This document shows, piece by piece, positions 60,831-64,000 of a DNA stretch of 64,000 bases (position 1 is its first letter; each line of letters opens with the position of its first letter). Below the pieces are notes generated by a model. The model was not told the DNA's origin. It ran no database searches and saw nothing but the letters and a program-made list of their open reading frames with translations. The stretch comes from a bacterium. GTDB lineage: Bacteria; Bacillota; Bacilli; Lactobacillales; Streptococcaceae. The stretch spans positions 496,001 through 560,000 of the forward strand of contig CAJNBT010000001.1 of assembly GCA_905221085.1 (NCBI GenBank). Direction: 5' to 3'. The position numbers and the translations under genes were made by a program.

Positions 60831-62732
60831 TTAATCACGAGAATTTTCGTGGTTGCCTTCACTACTTGATTGAGTAGGAGCAGGTGCATTCCCTCGTTGA
60901 TTTCCTTGTTGGTTCCCCTGATTTGGTGTCGTAGTAGAACCTTGGTTTCCACGTTGGACTGGTGCTGATGATGACGTTGACGGCGGTGTTTTTGGTTTGT
61001 AGATTGAAATCTTGACACGCGTCTTAGTCAAATCAACCTTTTCACCCGCTTTTGGACTCTGTTCAACGACTGTACCTTCAGCAGTTCCATCAGGAGCTGT
61101 CGACACTTCTACAACTTCAATATTGGCTTCTTTAATACCGACAATTTGAACGAGATTATTTTTAGTAAATTCAAGACTAGATCCTGTGTAACTTGGCATG
61201 GCAACGCTAGTTACTTTCTTAGCAACGGTTAAGGTAATCGTTGAGGCCTTGCTCAAATCATAGGTTGTTCCGGCAGCTGGACTCTGTCTAAGAACAGTTC
61301 CTGCTTCGCTCTCACTTGATTCTTCTTCCTCAATCTTGATGAGATTTTCAGGAACCTTATTCTGCTTGAGTTCTGCGATAACATCTGTAGATTTACGGCC
61401 TATATAATTGCTAATTTGGAAAGATTGCTTGCCTGATGAGACAACCAAATTGATTTTCGTTCCTTCTTTTCGACCAGTTCCAGCGTCAGGATCTGTACGG
61501 ATAATCCGCCCTTCTTCCACCTTTTCACTAGCCTCTGATTTCTCCTCGCCAATCTCAAAATTGGCTTTCTTGAGCGTTTCCTTGGCTTCCGCAACTGTCT
61601 GACCTGCCACATCTGGAATGGCAATGGTTGCAGGAGTTCTGGATAGTATCCAAATCAGAGAGGCTGCCACCAATACAATGCTGGCCAACAAAATCATATA
61701 GCGAACTCTAAATTTCCGTTTCTTAACAGGCTTGGTCGCGTAATTGTCTTCCAAAACCTGCTGACTAGGTTTCGCAGCCTGTGGCTTCTGACTTTGTGTT
61801 TGCACCTTAGGAATCGAGGTCAAGGTACTCTGGGATACCTTTGGTAGTGTCTTGGTGTCCGCCTTAGTAGTATCATTAAATACCAGTTTAGGCTCATTGC
61901 GACGATTGTAAGACAAGCTACTAGACAAGTCCACATACATCTCTGCAACTGACTGATAACGATCTGTCAATTTCTTGGCAGTTGCCTTAATAACAACATT
62001 CTCCAAAGCCTGAGGTACAGATGGATTCTCATCAATAACTGACGGCAGTGGTTTCTGGAAATGCTGAAGGGCGATGGTCACCGCACTATCCCCGTCATAA
62101 GGGATATGGCCTGTCAGCATCTCATAGAAAATAATCCCCATGGCATAGATATCACTCTGTACAGTCGCCTTAGAACCACGCGCCTGCTCCGGTGACAAGT
62201 AATGAACCGAACCTAGCATAGAGTTAGTCTGGGTCAGGCTCGTCTCAGCAAAGGCTACCGCAATCCCAAAGTCTGTGACCTTGGCAGTCCCATCTGGTGT
62301 CAAGAGGATATTTTGAGGTTTCAAGTCCCGGTGAACAATTCCTCTGGTATGGGCCAAACGCATGGCTAGGAGGATTTGTCCCATGATACGGACAGCTTCT
62401 TCATTAGAGAGAGGATAGTGTTCCTTGATATAGCGTTTGAGGTCTAGTCCAGCAACATACTCCATTGCAAGATACTGTTGACCGTCTTCCTCACCAATAT
62501 CTGTAATCCGAACGATATGAGGATGGTCCAAATCCGCCATGGCTCTCGCTTCCCGCTGAAAACGCGCCACAGCAATCGGATCTGTCTGGTAATTGGTCCT
62601 CAGGACCTTCACTGCCACTTCTTCCCCGTCTAGAATCAAATCTTTGGCCAAGTAAACATCTGCCATGCCTCCTCGACCAATCTGTTTGATAATTCGATAC
62701 CGCCCGGCAAAAATCTTGCCGATTTGGATCAT
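60831..62732 (-). CDS. stkP: Serine/threonine protein kinase StkP (three PASTA repeats)
   Basis: 633 aa, single-pass membrane kinase sensing peptidoglycan/lipid II and coordinating division. Kinase domain 1-275: [14 protein letters not shown]42, HRDLKPQN with D136, DFG (154-156), activation loop with [12 protein letters not shown]. Juxtamembrane 276-345, TM 346-364. PASTA 1 (368-434), PASTA 2 (435-506), PASTA 3 (507-580), then a Ser/Asn/Gln/Gly-rich tail 581-633. Pneumococcal StkP as I recall has four PASTA units and ends soon after KISIYKPK, so this is one repeat short with an extra tail. ATG overlaps the phpP stop (ATGA). Confidence 0.96.
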   Translation of the reverse strand: MIQIGKIFAGRYRIIKQIGRGGMADVYLAKDLILDGEEVAVKVLRTNYQTDPIAVARFQREARAMADLDHPHIVRITDIGEEDGQQYLAMEYVAGLDLKRYIKEHYPLSNEEAVRIMGQILLAMRLAHTRGIVHRDLKPQNILLTPDGTAKVTDFGIAVAFAETSLTQTNSMLGSVHYLSPEQARGSKATVQSDIYAMGIIFYEMLTGHIPYDGDSAVTIALQHFQKPLPSVIDENPSVPQALENVVIKATAKKLTDRYQSVAEMYVDLSSSLSYNRRNEPKLVFNDTTKADTKTLPKVSQSTLTSIPKVQTQSQKPQAAKPSQQVLEDNYATKPVKKRKFRVRYMILLASIVLVAASLIWILSRTPATIAIPDVAGQTVAEAKETLKKANFEIGEEKSEASEKVEEGRIIRTDPDAGTGRKEGTKINLVVSSGKQSFQISNYIGRKSTDVIAELKQNKVPENLIKIEEEESSESEAGTVLRQSPAAGTTYDLSKASTITLTVAKKVTSVAMPSYTGSSLEFTKNNLVQIVGIKEANIEVVEVSTAPDGTAEGTVVEQSPKAGEKVDLTKTRVKISIYKPKTPPSTSSSAPVQRGNQGSTTTPNQGNQQGNQRGNAPAPTQSSSEGNHENSRD

Positions 62733-63469
62733 TTTGCATCCTCCTCGTTCATAGAAACAAGGGCAACCGTAATGTTGTCTAAACCTCCTGCATTGTTAGC
62801 AAAACGCACAAGCGTCGCTGTTTTATCTGCCAAAGGAATATCACTGGTTACAATATCACAAATCTCACTACCTGAAATCATGTTGGTCAAACCATCACTA
62901 TTGAGCAAGAGATAGTCTCCTGGCTCAAGGGTAATCATTCCAAAATCAGGTTGAACTTCATCTTTTTGACCGATAGATTGAGTAATAATATTTTTCTGTG
63001 GATGACTGGCTGCTTCTTCTGGCGTCAATTGACCAGCCTTGAGCAATTCATTGACCAAAGAATGGTCGCTCGTCAACTGGTGGTATTCTTCTCCACGAAT
63101 CAAACCGATACGAGAATCTCCAATATGAGCATAGATAGCCTGATTACCAATAATAGCAACAGCTTCTAAAGTTGTTCCCATTCCTTTATAGGCATCATCT
63201 TGTCCAAGTTGATGAATCTTTTGATTTTCAATTTCGAGGTAATGGGCGAACCATTCACGTACTTCATTGACTGTATCGATTTGGGTATCAACCCAAGCTA
63301 TACCTAGGTCTGTTACCGCCATTTCACTAGCAATATTCCCTGCGCGATGACCTCCCATCCCATCAGCTAAAATAATCATAGTACGTCCAGCTCTATTGAC
63401 ATAGTGGTTGACATAGTCTTGGTTATTTGTTCGTTTCTGACCAACATCTGTTAATAATGAAATTTCCAT
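62729..63469 (-). CDS. phpP: PP2C-type serine/threonine phosphatase PhpP
   Basis: 246 aa. Reverses StkP phosphorylation. PPM motifs: [36 protein letters not shown] (metal Asp), [22 protein letters not shown] and [13 protein letters not shown] (metal Asp). Cytosolic. It overlaps stkP by 4 nt and lies 14 nt downstream of rsmB, so rsmB-phpP-stkP are probably one transcript. Confidence 0.95.
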   Translation of the reverse strand: MEISLLTDVGQKRTNNQDYVNHYVNRAGRTMIILADGMGGHRAGNIASEMAVTDLGIAWVDTQIDTVNEVREWFAHYLEIENQKIHQLGQDDAYKGMGTTLEAVAIIGNQAIYAHIGDSRIGLIRGEEYHQLTSDHSLVNELLKAGQLTPEEAASHPQKNIITQSIGQKDEVQPDFGMITLEPGDYLLLNSDGLTNMISGSEICDIVTSDIPLADKTATLVRFANNAGGLDNITVALVSMNEEDAK

Positions 63470-63483
63470 GTGTCAGTTCCTTC

Positions 63484-64000
63484 CTAATCCGATATCTTAC
63501 GAAATTGACTGATGAAGAATCCATCACTTCCATACAATTCAGGTGTAATGAGGATACAGCCGTCTTTCATGATATCCTTACATTCATGTTCTAGTTTTAC
63601 CTGCTCGAACTCAGGATGACTTTCTAAAAATGCCTCAACGACTTGAAAATTCTCCTCTGAGACAATAGTACAGGTACTATAAGTTATTATACCACCTTTG
63701 CCTAGTGTTTGACAAACACTACCTAATATTTCTAGCTGAATTTCCTGTAAGGACGCGAAATCTGCCGTTTCTTTATTGTATTTGATGTCTGGTTTTCGAC
63801 GCAGAAGACCAATTCCTGAGCAGGGAGCATCCACCAAAATCTTATCAAATGAATTCTGCCCAAAAAACTCATGCACCTTTCTGGCATCCAATTTTTGCGT
63901 TTGAACCCGATCTGCAACTCCTAAACGTTGGGCATTTTCTTGGATTAAGTCCAACTTGTGATCGTACAAGTCTAGAGCAGTTACCTGACCTGTCGTGAGA
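63484..64000 (-). CDS. rsmB: 16S rRNA (cytosine-C5) methyltransferase RsmB/Sun family, C-terminal part
   Basis: Partial: the frame stays open to the right window edge (LTTGQVTALDLYDHKLDLI and on), so the N-terminal NusB-like domain is outside. Visible are motif IV DKILVDAPCSGIGLLRRKPDI (Pro-Cys) and motif VI GGIITYSTCTIVSEEN (catalytic Thr-Cys). The family makes m5C967 in 16S rRNA. A short internal start near 63969 is an artefact of the truncation. Confidence 0.92.
   Translation of the reverse strand, partial: LTTGQVTALDLYDHKLDLIQENAQRLGVADRVQTQKLDARKVHEFFGQNSFDKILVDAPCSGIGLLRRKPDIKYNKETADFASLQEIQLEILGSVCQTLGKGGIITYSTCTIVSEENFQVVEAFLESHPEFEQVKLEHECKDIMKDGCILITPELYGSDGFFISQFRKISD

Noticed and set aside
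1..64000. CRISPR arrays, insertion sequences, tRNA or rRNA genes
   Set aside because: No regularly spaced repeats, transposase motifs, or rRNA/tRNA-like sequence were found on reading both strands; only the two BOX repeats qualify as repeated elements.

Overview
The window is chromosomal DNA of a low-GC Gram-positive coccus of the Streptococcus mitis group. The gene set points there: a LytC-type choline-binding lysozyme, the LdcB/DacB L,D-carboxypeptidase, StkP/PhpP, the mevalonate genes mvaS/mvaA, the scr sucrose divergon, and two BOX elements. Most products look very close to pneumococcal proteins as I remember them. Several features differ from a typical S. pneumoniae: no murMN next to estA, a StkP with three rather than four PASTA units plus a long low-complexity tail, and blocks that are far apart on pneumococcal maps but adjacent here. 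I therefore favour S. mitis, S. oralis or S. infantis. The comparison rests on remembered gene order and sequence, not on an alignment.

Layout. 1-5.2 kb (minus): dpr (cut by the window edge), lytC, tpiA, a DnaD-like protein, metA, apt. 5.3-23 kb (mostly minus): rplK-rplA, ldcB, a HIT protein, an M42 peptidase, brnQ, a rhodanese, a BOX element, a uracil-DNA glycosylase-like protein, pepV, a nitroreductase, one plus-strand amino-acid-binding lipoprotein, a phosphoesterase, uvrC, a matrixin-like protease, estA, RNase J2 and recJ. 23-27.5 kb (plus): a four-gene polar amino acid ABC importer and a ferric-reductase-like membrane flavoprotein. 27.5-39.6 kb (minus): msmK, a PucR-type regulator, mrnC, cysS, a RibD/DHFR-like gene, a short decayed stretch carrying a relic of the cysS start, a double-GNAT protein, cysE, pnp, metF and metE.

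Accessory region, 39.8-50.3 kb (minus): a T4 endonuclease V-like protein with a DUF1722 protein; a HigB-type toxin with an XRE-ImmA/IrrE antitoxin behind a near-perfect 39-bp palindrome; and an 8-kb five-gene operon, hsdR-hsdM-hsdS-DUF262-HEPN, bounded by an extended -10 promoter and a strong terminator. The last two genes form a nucleotide-sensing-like (DUF262) plus HEPN ribonuclease-like pair placed inside a type I restriction operon. This is the best candidate here for a little-described defence module.

50.4-64 kb: a TVP38/DedA-family protein; fructokinase (scrK), a second BOX element, the sucrose PTS (scrA), and divergent scrB-scrR; mvaS-mvaA; a split ThrE-type exporter; phpP-stkP; and the 3' part of the rRNA methyltransferase gene rsmB at the right edge. 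No rRNA, tRNA, CRISPR array or insertion sequence was seen.

How the genes connect. metA, metE and metF, with cysE and cysS, supply sulfur amino acids; metE and metA carry MET-box palindromes typical of the streptococcal MetR/MtaR regulator. scrA, scrB and scrK take sucrose to fructose-6-phosphate and glucose-6-phosphate under ScrR. phpP/stkP couple cell-wall sensing to phosphorylation, and lytC and ldcB remodel the wall.
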